DNA of 64,000 nt from JAJDTQ01 sp965204235 (GTDB lineage: Bacteria > Desulfobacterota > Binatia > UBA9968 > JAJDTQ01). Made by a program: the position numbers and the translations under genes. The notes below the pieces were generated by a model. That model searched no databases. It saw only the letters and a list, made by a program, of their open reading frames with translations, and was not told the origin of the DNA. Of this stretch, positions 9,020-17,162 are shown piece after piece. Location of the stretch: contig OZ241979.1 of NCBI GenBank assembly GCA_965204235.1, forward strand, positions 434,001-498,000, given 5' to 3'. How positions within the stretch are numbered: position 1 is the first letter of the stretch; the number at the start of each line of letters is the position of its first letter.

Positions 9020-9427
9020 TCAGCGGCCGTCGTCGCCGTAGATCTGCCCGCGGCTCGCGGTGAAGCCCCGGGGCCACGGACCAGGGTCGTGAGGGGGCAG
9101 GATCTCCGAGATCGAGAACGTTTTGCGCCGGGAGGGTACGTTGCCCGCACGCTCGAAGGTCAGACTCTCCGCTTCGAGATCGACAGCGCGCGTCCGCCAT
9201 CCTGCCGCCTGCCAAGCGAGCGCATGGCCATAGCCGCCGCTTTTCCGGTTCGACCACCAGGGGCGGTGCAGACGCGCGGAGTCCGGCAGGCGAAAGCCCA
9301 GGATCGCCTCGATCTCGCCAAACGAGGCGCGCCATTCCGGCGCCGTGTGGAGAGCGAGAAGATAGCGGTGGAGCGGGGCATACTTGCCGTGCGCCGCGGC
9401 TTCCTGCAAGAGATGTTTCCGGGTCAC
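9020..9427 (-). CDS. DUF7662-like small protein, upstream partner of the PIN toxin gene
   Basis: 135 residues from a GTG at 9427, with a G-rich ribosome site (GGGGGGAA) about 6 nt upstream. The conserved core 'WRASFGEIEAILGFRLPDSA' near residue 33 and 'GGYGHALAWQAAGWRTRAVD' in the middle match a family of uncharacterised proteins that I recall as DUF7662. The C-terminal third is basic and less conserved. Its stop is followed after 6 nt by the start of vapC, the place normally held by the antitoxin gene. It could be the cognate antitoxin or an unrelated co-transcribed gene. There is no visible ribbon-helix-helix or AbrB fold, so an antitoxin role is inference. Confidence 0.7.
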   Translation of the reverse strand: MTRKHLLQEAAAHGKYAPLHRYLLALHTAPEWRASFGEIEAILGFRLPDSARLHRPWWSNRKSGGYGHALAWQAAGWRTRAVDLEAESLTFERAGNVPSRRKTFSISEILPPHDPGPWPRGFTASRGQIYGDDGR

Positions 9428-9566
9428 CGATCGTTCCCCCCTGTCAGGTCCGGCTCGCTTTCTCGAGTGTGAGTCGATGACGGCCCCGTGTCAACCCCGT
9501 GTCAGCCTTTTCATGCCCGTATGAGCGCCGTCCTCGCCTCCCGGGAATCGGCCTTGACCGCTCCCG

Positions 9567-12122
9567 TCAGAAGTCCACTCGCAGTTTTGCGGCCGCACCG
9601 TATTCCGAGGCCGCCTTCGGGTCGTGGTCCGGTTGCAGCCGCAGGAAGCTGCCCAGGGTCAATGTCGCACCCGGCGCGGCCTCGGTCTCGTACACCAGTT
9701 GCAACCGTACTTCCCGGCCCCGCGGCGACAGGTCCACCCAATGCCGCGTGTACCCCACCACTCCGTCCGCCAACTCCCGGTCCGGGACCTCCACGTACAT
9801 CCCCGCGCCCCGCGGATGGAACGGCGAAGACGCCGACAGGGTCAGACGGTCCGAATCACGCCACAGGTCCGACCACTCCCCTCCGAACGCGAACGACTCG
9901 CCCCGGCCTCCGCTCCAACCGGAAACCAGCGAGCCGACACCGCCCGGTTCGCTCTTCGTCAACCCCCGACCGACGCTGCCGAAAAACACCGGGCCGGAGG
10001 CGGCCCGCAACTCCACGCCCAGGTCCAGGAAGTCCGTGTGCGCACCCGAATCGTCCCGGAACGCCCCGCTCCCGCGGATGCCCAGCAGGGAACCGCGCTC
10101 GCGCAACGCGCCGTAGCGCGCGCTCAGCGTCAGGCCCCTCCCGAACCCGCGGGTCACCCCGAGGGACGCCAGCCACGCCCCACCCTCGCCGAAATAACCC
10201 GACCCGGCCTTGCCCACGAAGTCCACCCGCGTGTGCTCGTCCCGGCGCCAGTCAACGCCCAGCGCCGCCCCTTCCCCGGCCAACTCCATGAACGGCCCCA
10301 CCACGAACCCGTCCCGGAACAACCCCCGCCCCAGGCGTCGGGCCACGAAGTCGTCCGAAACGCTGCGGGCGCCGAAGCTCGGGCCGAACTGAAGCGACAA
10401 GGTCGGCGTTGCCGCCACGCGAAAGCGGTAATCGCGTACCTCGTCCGACCGGTCCCGGGCGGCGCGGTCCCGCTTCGACCACGCGGCAGCCGCCCGGTTC
10501 CCGCGGCCCGGACGCTCCGACCACCGGGCATGGCGGCGCAGTGACAGGAAATCATCCATGGCGCTCGCGGCCGAACGCGCCCGGTGCGTCCGGACCGCGC
10601 CGTTCAAGTCGTGCAGGAACGGGAACATCTGCGTGTCATACACGATGGCGTCCCGCAACGCCGCGGTCGGGCGGGGACGGAAGACCGGCGGCAGGGAGAC
10701 GAAGCTCCGCCGCACCGGGACCGTCCGGGAGCCGCCCACAGACAGGCTGGTGACCCCGACCGGGTTCAGCGCCGCGCCGAGGTCGAGCACGCCGTGGCCG
10801 TAGATGGGCGAAAGGCCGCCCAAGTCGTAATTGCCGTTGGCGGTATCCACCTGCCGGGCGGTGACCAATATGCGCTCGACGATCTGGGCGCCAGTCTTGT
10901 TCGGAAACGCCGCCCAGACCGCGGCCACGGCACCGGACACGTGCGGCGCGGCGTAGGACGTGCCCGAGGGCGAGGCGTAACCTCGATTCCTTCGATTAGG
11001 GCCGGTATAGCTCCCAGTGGTGGTAAAGATATTCGCTCCCGGTGCGAAGATGCAGTAGCGCTTGACGGCGCCGCAGCTAGCGCTGAAGGGGTGGATCCTA
11101 TCGCCCGTGCGTTCCAGCATGCCGACCGCGATGGCGTGACCCGCGATGCCATCGTTCGCGACCAACGAGGCGGGAAGGTCCGGATTCGGCCCGCCCCAGT
11201 TCCCGGCGGAGGCGACCATGACCCGGCCCTCCTTGGCCATGAGCCTCATGCCGTTCAACATGGGAGCCAGATTGTGAAGGTCGGGGCGGAACCGATTGAA
11301 ACTGAAGCTCATATTGGCAATATGGGCGCTCGCGGCAGGGTTCGAGTCCCAGCTTTTCGCGTAGCTGGGCCCGTAGCGCCCCGTCAGGCCGGCCACCGAG
11401 GCGAGGATCGCCTCCATGTCATCTGCATTCGGATCCGTGGAGGCGATGCTGACGATGTTCGCGTTGTAGGCGACTCCGTGCATCCCCTCTCCGTTGCGCC
11501 GGGCGGCAGCGACTCCGGCGACTGTGGTTGGGTGGGTGCCCGCGTTGTCAGGGAGGACGCCCGCGGAAGTGAGGGAGCCCCGCCCGCTGACATCCACCAC
11601 CGTCACGTCCCGCAGATCGGGATGGCCGCCGACATCGAGTTCGGCGTCATCGGCGACAACCCGTTGGAGCTCGACGATGGCGATGGTCCTGCCTCCTCCG
11701 CCCGGTATGCCGGTGGTGCGCGCCGCGTATCCCGTGCTGGCGCGGATCAGCCCCAGGCCGTACTGGGCGTTGTATTCGGTGGTCTCCCAGGAGCTGGCCG
11801 TTCGGGGGCTCGTCGCCGGCTCCAGCGTTTCGGCCGGATAGAGGGTCCTGCAACAGGGCATCGGGCGGGCCACCGTCGATACCGGTATGTGTTCATACGC
11901 CGTCAAGGCCGCACGCACCGTCGCGTCCCCTGCCCGGACCACCGGAGGTGGTGGCAGTTCCGGTTCCGGTGGTGGTGGCAGTGGCAGTTCCGGTTCCGGT
12001 GGCGGCGTCTCCGGTAGTGTCCTCTGCACCGAAACGGGCGGCGTCCCGCCGCCGCCCGTGCACGCGGAAAGCATTGCCGCGAACAAGACGAGAGTTATCC
12101 ATCCCCTCAAACATCCTCTCAT
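9567..12122 (-). CDS. lipoprotein S8 (subtilisin-like) serine protease autotransporter
   Basis: 851 residues. Residues 1-21 form a lipoprotein signal peptide ending in the lipobox 'LSAC'. A Pro/Glu-rich linker (about 37-60, repeated EPELP units) leads to an S8 peptidase domain (about 110-460) with His197 in 'GTHPTTVAGVAAA', oxyanion Asn308 in 'VMVASAGNWG' and Ser389 in 'SGTSYAAPHVSGA'. The usual catalytic Asp of the 'VIDTG'-type strand appears to be Glu151 in 'TIAIVELQ'. From about 560 onward there are alternating amphipathic strands ending in Phe, as in type V autotransporter barrels. It is probably exported and displayed on the outer membrane. The ribosome site GGAAGGGG lies 4-5 nt before the ATG. 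No terminator was recognised downstream. Confidence 0.85.
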   Translation of the reverse strand: MRGCLRGWITLVLFAAMLSACTGGGGTPPVSVQRTLPETPPPEPELPLPPPPEPELPPPPVVRAGDATVRAALTAYEHIPVSTVARPMPCCRTLYPAETLEPATSPRTASSWETTEYNAQYGLGLIRASTGYAARTTGIPGGGGRTIAIVELQRVVADDAELDVGGHPDLRDVTVVDVSGRGSLTSAGVLPDNAGTHPTTVAGVAAARRNGEGMHGVAYNANIVSIASTDPNADDMEAILASVAGLTGRYGPSYAKSWDSNPAASAHIANMSFSFNRFRPDLHNLAPMLNGMRLMAKEGRVMVASAGNWGGPNPDLPASLVANDGIAGHAIAVGMLERTGDRIHPFSASCGAVKRYCIFAPGANIFTTTGSYTGPNRRNRGYASPSGTSYAAPHVSGAVAAVWAAFPNKTGAQIVERILVTARQVDTANGNYDLGGLSPIYGHGVLDLGAALNPVGVTSLSVGGSRTVPVRRSFVSLPPVFRPRPTAALRDAIVYDTQMFPFLHDLNGAVRTHRARSAASAMDDFLSLRRHARWSERPGRGNRAAAAWSKRDRAARDRSDEVRDYRFRVAATPTLSLQFGPSFGARSVSDDFVARRLGRGLFRDGFVVGPFMELAGEGAALGVDWRRDEHTRVDFVGKAGSGYFGEGGAWLASLGVTRGFGRGLTLSARYGALRERGSLLGIRGSGAFRDDSGAHTDFLDLGVELRAASGPVFFGSVGRGLTKSEPGGVGSLVSGWSGGRGESFAFGGEWSDLWRDSDRLTLSASSPFHPRGAGMYVEVPDRELADGVVGYTRHWVDLSPRGREVRLQLVYETEAAPGATLTLGSFLRLQPDHDPKAASEYGAAAKLRVDF

Positions 12123-12232
12123 ATATCCCCTTCCGAGACCCTCTAACCAGTTGATTTTGTTCAGCTAATACTTCGGTTTAGCGACTACGATTTGAGCCTG
12201 GAACCGACGCTCCACAGACCGTTTCTTTAATA

Positions 12233-12659
12233 TTATCAGCGAGTTAGAGAGAATTCAACCCCGTTCGGCCCCAAGAACTTCGGACGGTGGCCGGATGGCG
12301 TGCGCTGCCCGAAGTGCCAGTCCGACAACCTCCAGGAGCGGACCACCCGGAAGCCGCAACCCTACCGTTGCCGGTCCTGCCGGAAGGACTTCTCGGTCAA
12401 GACAGACACGCTCGTGCACAACTCGCCCTTGGGTTGCCGGACATGGGCCATTGCCACCTACCTCATGACCACGAACTTGAAGGACGTCTCCTCGATGAAG
12501 CTGCACCGGGACTTGGAGGTGACGCAAGAGACGGCGTGGCACTTGGCCCACAGGATCAGGGAGACCTTCAAGGATGAAGCGGTTGCCTTCTCGGGGCTTG
12601 TTGAAGTAGACGAGACCTACATGGGTGGCAAAGAGAAGAACAAGCACGGATCGACGTAG
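12233..12659 (+). pseudogene. IS1595-family transposase, N-terminal fragment
   Basis: A stop-free frame from about 12233 encodes 'FGPKNFGRWPDGVRCPKCQS' followed by a zinc-ribbon ('YRCRSCRKDFSVKTDT') and the start of the DDE-type catalytic domain ('FSGLVEVDETYMGGKEKNKH'). It then ends at a TAG at 12657. IS1595 transposases are about 300 residues, so less than half is present. The first catalytic Asp (VDETY) is there and the rest is missing. No ATG precedes the homologous start; a GTG at 12300 is the first possible codon. It is a dead fragment. The 110 bp between it and the autotransporter gene are AT-rich and probably hold that gene's promoter. Confidence 0.85.
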
Positions 12660-12670
12660 AGAAGCATTGC

Positions 12671-12854
12671 ATGGCAAGATAGCCGACCGAGACCCCAGAA
12701 GCCGGGCAAGTTGAAGCGTGGCCGCCCTGAGAACCCCGAGTACCAGGAGAACATCCGTATTGACGCCCCGCCCCGTGACGTGGCGAAAGCCATCACGCAG
12801 AAGCCGACGAAACCCGAAAGCGGGTGGCGCTACCTCAAGAACAAGTCCCACTGA
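12671..12854 (+). pseudogene. decayed small gene associated with the IS1595 remnant
   Basis: After the transposase fragment, a frame running from about 12677 to the TGA at 12852-12854 encodes 'RPRPQKPGKLKRGRPENPEY' and then 'RDVAKAITQKPTKPESGWRY', ending 'LKNKSH'. Small basic proteins of this appearance (a KRGRP stretch, then an ENxAKAI-like segment ending in WRYLK) commonly accompany transposons, as I recall. The likely ATG at 12671 is out of frame with this stretch, which points to a frameshift near the start. Confidence 0.5.
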
Positions 12855-12881
12855 CCCGCGGGTTGGGTAAACTGTATTCCC

Positions 12882-14120
12882 ATGGAAAAGGCACCCGTCG
12901 TCATCCTCACGGGCTTCCTGGGCGCCGGCAAGACCACGCTGCTGAACCGCATACTCACCGCGCCCCACGGGTGCCGCATCGCCGTCGTCATCAACGAGTT
13001 CGGCGAGGTGGGCATCGACCACCACCTCGTGGTCGCCTCGGAGGAAGAGATCTTCCAGATGAACAACGGCTGCATCTGCTGCACCGTCCGGGGCGACCTG
13101 CTGCGGGTGCTGCTCCAACTCATGGAACGGCGCGACGCCTTCGACTACCTGGTGGTGGAGACCTCCGGCCTCGCGGAGCCGACGGCCATGGTCCAGACCC
13201 TGCTGCTGGACGAACGGATCCGTAGGGATTTCGAGCTCCGGGCGGTGGTGACGGTGGTGGACGGAATGCACGTCGAGCAACAGCTCGCGGCCAACCACGA
13301 GGCCCGGGAGCAGATCGCCTGCGCGGACGCCATCCTGCTGAACAAGACGGACCTGATCACGCCGGAGGAAGCGGACTCCCTGGCCGCCAGGCTCGCGGAC
13401 CTGAACCCCATGGCCCGGGTGAACCCCACGCGGAATGCGGACGTGGACATCGGCGAGCTGCTGGAGATGCGCGCCTTCGACCTGGAGGCCAAGCGCCGCG
13501 CGGTGCGGGACCGCGTCCACCGGGAGCACCATCCCTCGGTCCAAACCGTCTCCTTCGTGCAGCCGGGGGACCTGGACAAGACCCGCCTGAGCCACTGGTT
13601 CCGGTCCGTGCTGACCGGGAAGGGACCCGACATCCTGCGCATGAAGGGCATACTCAACATGTACGGGGACTCCCACCAGTTCGTGTTCCACGGGGTCCAC
13701 AGCATGTTCGAGGGGCGTCTGGGACGGGAATGGGAGGACGGCGAGGAACGGTTGAACCGACTGGTCTTCATCGGCCGGGACCTGGACGGCGACGAGTTGC
13801 GGTGCGGCCTGAGGCAGTGCCTCCGCTCCGGGGACGAGGCCGCGACGGAAGGCGAACTGGACATCTACCGCGACGTGTCGTCGTTCACCCTGGACCAGAT
13901 CCGCGTCTGGGTCCGGCAGGCGCTGGAGTTCCCCTCCCGCACCCCCGTCACCATCAAGGAGGTGCCTTGCGTCAAGCCCGGCTGCCCCCCCATCGAGACC
14001 GCGGTCATGGTCTTCCTGGACGCGGAACCGCCGCGTTTCTACAAGATCCAGAAGACCATCAACGAAGTCACCTTCGACAGCGTCTACAACCTGATCGAGA
14101 ACCCCATGCCCTGTTGCTGA
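12882..14120 (+). CDS. CobW/COG0523-family GTPase (metallochaperone)
   Basis: 412 residues of the G3E P-loop GTPase family. P-loop 'GFLGAGKTTLLNRIL' at residues 9-23, switch region 'NEFGEVGIDHHLV', the metal-binding CxCC motif in 'NNGCICCTVRGDLL', 'ETSGLAEPTAM' and the base-recognition 'LLNKTDLI'. The CobW C-terminal domain follows. These proteins use GTP hydrolysis to insert or ration metals such as Zn, Co or Fe. An unusual tail of about 70 residues contains 'VPCVKPGCPPIETAVMVFLD' and ends in two cysteines, offering extra metal ligands. It stands alone on the plus strand; the start is 28 bp after the IS remnant. The metal cannot be inferred. Confidence 0.85.
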   Translation: MEKAPVVILTGFLGAGKTTLLNRILTAPHGCRIAVVINEFGEVGIDHHLVVASEEEIFQMNNGCICCTVRGDLLRVLLQLMERRDAFDYLVVETSGLAEPTAMVQTLLLDERIRRDFELRAVVTVVDGMHVEQQLAANHEAREQIACADAILLNKTDLITPEEADSLAARLADLNPMARVNPTRNADVDIGELLEMRAFDLEAKRRAVRDRVHREHHPSVQTVSFVQPGDLDKTRLSHWFRSVLTGKGPDILRMKGILNMYGDSHQFVFHGVHSMFEGRLGREWEDGEERLNRLVFIGRDLDGDELRCGLRQCLRSGDEAATEGELDIYRDVSSFTLDQIRVWVRQALEFPSRTPVTIKEVPCVKPGCPPIETAVMVFLDAEPPRFYKIQKTINEVTFDSVYNLIENPMPCC

Positions 14121-14156
14121 AGGGTCCGCCCGCCCGGGTTTCCTGGGGACGCCGGG

Positions 14157-14777
14157 CTACAGCGCCCGCCGCCCTTCGAGGGCTTCGCCGAGGGTGCCGG
14201 CGTCGGTGTATTCGATCTCCCCTCCCAGGGGAAGGCCCCGGGCGATGCGGGTGATGCGGATGCCCAGCGGCTTGACCATCTTGGCGAGGTAGAGGGCGGT
14301 GGCGTCCCCTGCCCTGGTGGCGTTGGTGGCGACGATGACCTCCGCGGGAGGGTTGCCGCGGATCCGCGCCATGAGCTCCTCGATCTTCAAGGCGTCGGGA
14401 CCCACGCCGTTGAGCGGAAAGATGGCGCCGTGGAGCACGTGGTAGAGGCCCTTGTACTCCCCGGAACGTTCGAGGGCCATGAGGTCCGACGGCTCTTCCA
14501 CCACGCAGATGGTGGCGTTGTCCCGGTCGGGGTCGCGGCAGAACCTGCAGGGCGCGACTTCTTCGGACCCCGCGGGTATCTCGCTCAAGCCGAAGCACCG
14601 GGGACAGAGCCCCATCTCCCGCTTCAGCTTCTCCATGCTTCCGGCCAGCGCCAACACCGACTCCTTCCGGTCCTTGAGCAGGTGGAAGGCCAAGCGTCCG
14701 GCGGTCTTCTCGCCGATGCCGGGAAGCCTGGATAGCTGCTCGATGACCCGGGCCAGGGGCGCCGGATATCCGGTCAT
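14157..14777 (-). CDS. recR: recombination mediator protein RecR
   Basis: 206 residues, the standard RecR length. A helix-hairpin-helix 'LSRLPGIGEKTAGRLAFHLL' sits at the N-terminus, a four-cysteine zinc finger (CPRC ... CRFC) at about 57-75, then a Toprim domain with 'ICVVEEPSDLMALE' and 'HGAIFPLNGVGPD'. RecR works with RecF and RecO to load RecA on gapped DNA. Its ATG overlaps the ebfC stop by 4 bp, the universal dnaX-ebfC-recR arrangement. Confidence 0.97.
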   Translation of the reverse strand: MTGYPAPLARVIEQLSRLPGIGEKTAGRLAFHLLKDRKESVLALAGSMEKLKREMGLCPRCFGLSEIPAGSEEVAPCRFCRDPDRDNATICVVEEPSDLMALERSGEYKGLYHVLHGAIFPLNGVGPDALKIEELMARIRGNPPAEVIVATNATRAGDATALYLAKMVKPLGIRITRIARGLPLGGEIEYTDAGTLGEALEGRRAL

Positions 14778-15100
14778 GGCGTCAACCCGGGGATCTTCAC
14801 TCCTCCCGTCAGCTTGCTCATCTCCTCGGTCGCCATCTCCCGGGCCCGCCGCAGCCCCTCGTTGACCGCGGCCCGGACCAGGTCTTCGAGCATCTCCGCC
14901 TCTTCCGGGTCGATGACGCTGGGGTCCACCTTGATCGAAGCGAGGGTGAACTGCCCGTTGACCGTGACCCGGACCATGCCGCCGCCGGCAGTGGCCTCCA
15001 CCGTCTTCTTCGCCAACTCTTCCTGGACCTTCGCAAGCCTCGACTGCATCTCCCGAGCCTGCTTCAGGAGGCCGCCCATGCCGCCCGGACCCTCACTCAT
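14774..15100 (-). CDS. ebfC: nucleoid-associated protein, YbaB/EbfC family
   Basis: 108 residues. The N-terminal helix ('MGGLLKQAREMQSRLAKVQE') and the core 'VEATAGGGMVRVTVNGQF' with 'DPEEAEMLEDLVRAAVNEGL' are diagnostic. The dimer binds DNA without strong sequence preference and compacts or marks it. It lies 25 bp downstream of dnaX and overlaps recR by 4 bp. Confidence 0.96.
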   Translation of the reverse strand: MSEGPGGMGGLLKQAREMQSRLAKVQEELAKKTVEATAGGGMVRVTVNGQFTLASIKVDPSVIDPEEAEMLEDLVRAAVNEGLRRAREMATEEMSKLTGGVKIPGLTP

Positions 15101-15125
15101 GACACCGCTCCCTTCCCCGGGGGCG

Positions 15126-16775
15126 CTACTTGAGCGTACCCCCGAAAATCCTCAACGCTTCGTCCACGATGTCCTCCGGACTCTCGCGGTCCGGGGTCGG
15201 CGGAGCTTCGGGGCCGTCCGGGTTCCGCGAGGCTTCGGACTCGCTCTCCTCTCCGGACGCGGGCACGACGGTGACGGCCATTTCCCGCTCGAAGAAGTCC
15301 TCCAGGAACCCCTCGAGGAGACCTGCGTTGCCGCTTTCCCGGAAATAGTCCAGGTGCGTAGGGTCTTCCATGCCCAGCTTCAGTCCGGCCGCGGACAGAT
15401 CCAGCACCCGGCCCTGCTTCAGGAGGGCGGCAAGGCCCGGCTGCTCCCTGGAAACCACGTCCATGAAACCGCTCCAGTGGTCGGCGCGCGGCTCCGGGGG
15501 CGCGGGCCGCCCCTGGCCCCCCTGCCCGGCCGGCGCGGGTTTCGCCCGGCCGGGGTCCGCCCCTTCCCCGCGGACCGGGCCGGCTTCCTCCAGCTTCCGC
15601 TCCAGACGACGCAACTGCTCGATGGCGTCCACCACGTTCACCGTCCGGGGCAGGGTCGCCACCCGGACCAGCGACGCTTCCATGTCGAACCGCGGGTACG
15701 GCGAGCGGGACACGGCTTCATCGCCCTGGACGATGAACCGATAGTATCCCATGAGGGTCTCGGGGTCCACGGACGCCACCTGGTCCCGGAGCCGGGAGAC
15801 CTCCTCGTCGGTCAGGTCCATCAGCCGACGGGACCAGGCTCCGGCGTCGGCCTCCGCCTTTCCTTCCGTCAACCGCGCCACCAGCAGGTTGCGGAAGTGC
15901 TCCACCAGATCCCGGGACAGGGCGGCAAGGTCCACCCCGCAAGCGGCCGCCTCGGCCACCCGCTGCAGGCACGCGGCGGCGTCCCCGGCGATCACCGCGG
16001 CGGAGATCTCGTGGAGCACCCGCCGCTCGGCCACGCCCAGGACGTCCCGCAACAGCGGCTCGTCCACCGCCCCGCGGTCCTCCGCGGGCTCCACGAACGA
16101 CAGCACCTGCTCCAGCAGCGACTGGGCGTCGCGCATGCTGCCCTGGGCCGCCCGGCTCAGGAGCGTCAAGGCCCCGTCGGTGATGCGCAAGCCCTCCGCG
16201 TCCGCGATCCGCCGCAGCCGCTCGCGGATGTCCCGGACCTCGATGCGCCGGAAGTCGAAGCGCTGGCAGCGCGAGAGGATGGTTTCCGGGAGCCGGTGGA
16301 CCTCGGTGGTGGCAAGGATGAACTTGGCGAACGCCGGCGGCTCTTCCAGGGTCTTGAGCAGCGCGTTGAAGGCGTCCCTGGTGACTTGGTGGACTTCGTC
16401 GATGATATAGACCTTGAAACGCGCCGCGGCCGGCTGGTAACGCACGTTCTCGATGATCTGCCGCACCTCGTCGATGCCGCGGTTGGAGGCCCCGTCGATC
16501 TCATGGACGTCGATGGAGCGAGCCTCGTTGATCTCCCGGCAACGGACGCACTCGTTGCAGGGGACGGGGGTGGGGCCTTCGGCGCAGTTCAGGGACTTGG
16601 CCAGGATCCGCGCGGCGCTGGTCTTGCCCACGCCGCGCACCCCTGTGAACAGGTAGCAATGGGCGATGCGACCGCGGTTGATGGCGTTGGTGAGGACCCG
16701 GGCGATGTGGGGTTGCCCCACCATGTCCGCAAAGCCTTGCGGGCGCCACTTGCGGGCCAACACGAGATAGGACAT
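15126..16775 (-). CDS. dnaX: DNA polymerase III subunit gamma/tau
   Basis: 549 residues. AAA+ module with Walker A 'GVRGVGKTSAARILAKSLNC' near residues 44-63, four zinc-ligand cysteines (C-PVPC-NEC-VRC), Walker B 'VYIIDEVHQV', and sensor 'ATTEVHRLPETILSRCQRF'. Domain III follows, and a variable Pro/Gly/Glu-rich stretch at about 400-440 precedes a tau-specific C-terminus. DnaX loads the sliding clamp and organises the replisome. No obvious A-tract slippage site for a gamma form was seen. It is first in the dnaX-ebfC-recR operon, about 50 bp downstream of the SRP RNA gene. Confidence 0.96.
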   Translation of the reverse strand: MSYLVLARKWRPQGFADMVGQPHIARVLTNAINRGRIAHCYLFTGVRGVGKTSAARILAKSLNCAEGPTPVPCNECVRCREINEARSIDVHEIDGASNRGIDEVRQIIENVRYQPAAARFKVYIIDEVHQVTRDAFNALLKTLEEPPAFAKFILATTEVHRLPETILSRCQRFDFRRIEVRDIRERLRRIADAEGLRITDGALTLLSRAAQGSMRDAQSLLEQVLSFVEPAEDRGAVDEPLLRDVLGVAERRVLHEISAAVIAGDAAACLQRVAEAAACGVDLAALSRDLVEHFRNLLVARLTEGKAEADAGAWSRRLMDLTDEEVSRLRDQVASVDPETLMGYYRFIVQGDEAVSRSPYPRFDMEASLVRVATLPRTVNVVDAIEQLRRLERKLEEAGPVRGEGADPGRAKPAPAGQGGQGRPAPPEPRADHWSGFMDVVSREQPGLAALLKQGRVLDLSAAGLKLGMEDPTHLDYFRESGNAGLLEGFLEDFFEREMAVTVVPASGEESESEASRNPDGPEAPPTPDRESPEDIVDEALRIFGGTLK

Positions 16776-16825
16776 GGCTTACGAGGGCCGCTTCGAGGGT
16801 CGTTGCGTCCAGCCCCTCGCGCGGC

Positions 16826-16956
16826 GGGATGCTCATTGCCGACAGCCAGGTTTCCCCGTGGCACAGGGGCGATCCGCTACCGCTGCTTCCTTCCGGACCT
16901 GACGGGGTTCGCGGGACCCGCTTGCACGGGACCCGACTGCCAGCAATCAACATCCC
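16826..16956 (-). ncRNA. ffs: signal recognition particle RNA (4.5S, small bacterial type)
   Basis: The minus strand contains GTCAGGTCCGGAAGGAAGCA (16882-16901), the Ffh-binding tetraloop and asymmetric loop. It is flanked by long complementary arms closing with GGGATGTTGATTGC at the 5' side and GCAATGAGCATCCC at the 3' side. The hairpin is about 130 nt. Exact ends are estimated from the closing stem. Its place directly before dnaX is common in Gram-negative genomes. Confidence 0.93.
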
Positions 16957-16968
16957 GGCCGCACGCGC

Positions 16969-17058
16969 TGGCGGAGAGGGAGGGATTCGAACCCCCGTTA
17001 CCCGTGGGTAAACCTGATTTCGAGTCAGGCGCCTTCAACCGGACTCGGCCACCTCTCC
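16969..17058 (-). tRNA. tRNA-Ser (CGA anticodon)
   Basis: The acceptor GGAGAGG pairs with CCTCTCC. The D-arm has GGCCGAG, the anticodon arm CTGAC-TCGAAA-TCAG has anticodon CGA, and a long class II variable arm (TTTACCCACGGGTAA) precedes GGTTCGAATCC. The discriminator G and an encoded CCA follow (16972-16969). It lies 12 bp upstream of the SRP RNA on the same strand. The gap 17059-17162 holds no further gene. Confidence 0.96.
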
Positions 17059-17162
17059 GCGAACCTCCAACCTAGCATGACCATGGCCGCTTGGAAATGG
17101 CCCGCCGGCCTCGCCCGCTGACCGTGACGGGACGGCCGGACCTCGTCCGCCGCGGCAGCGGG

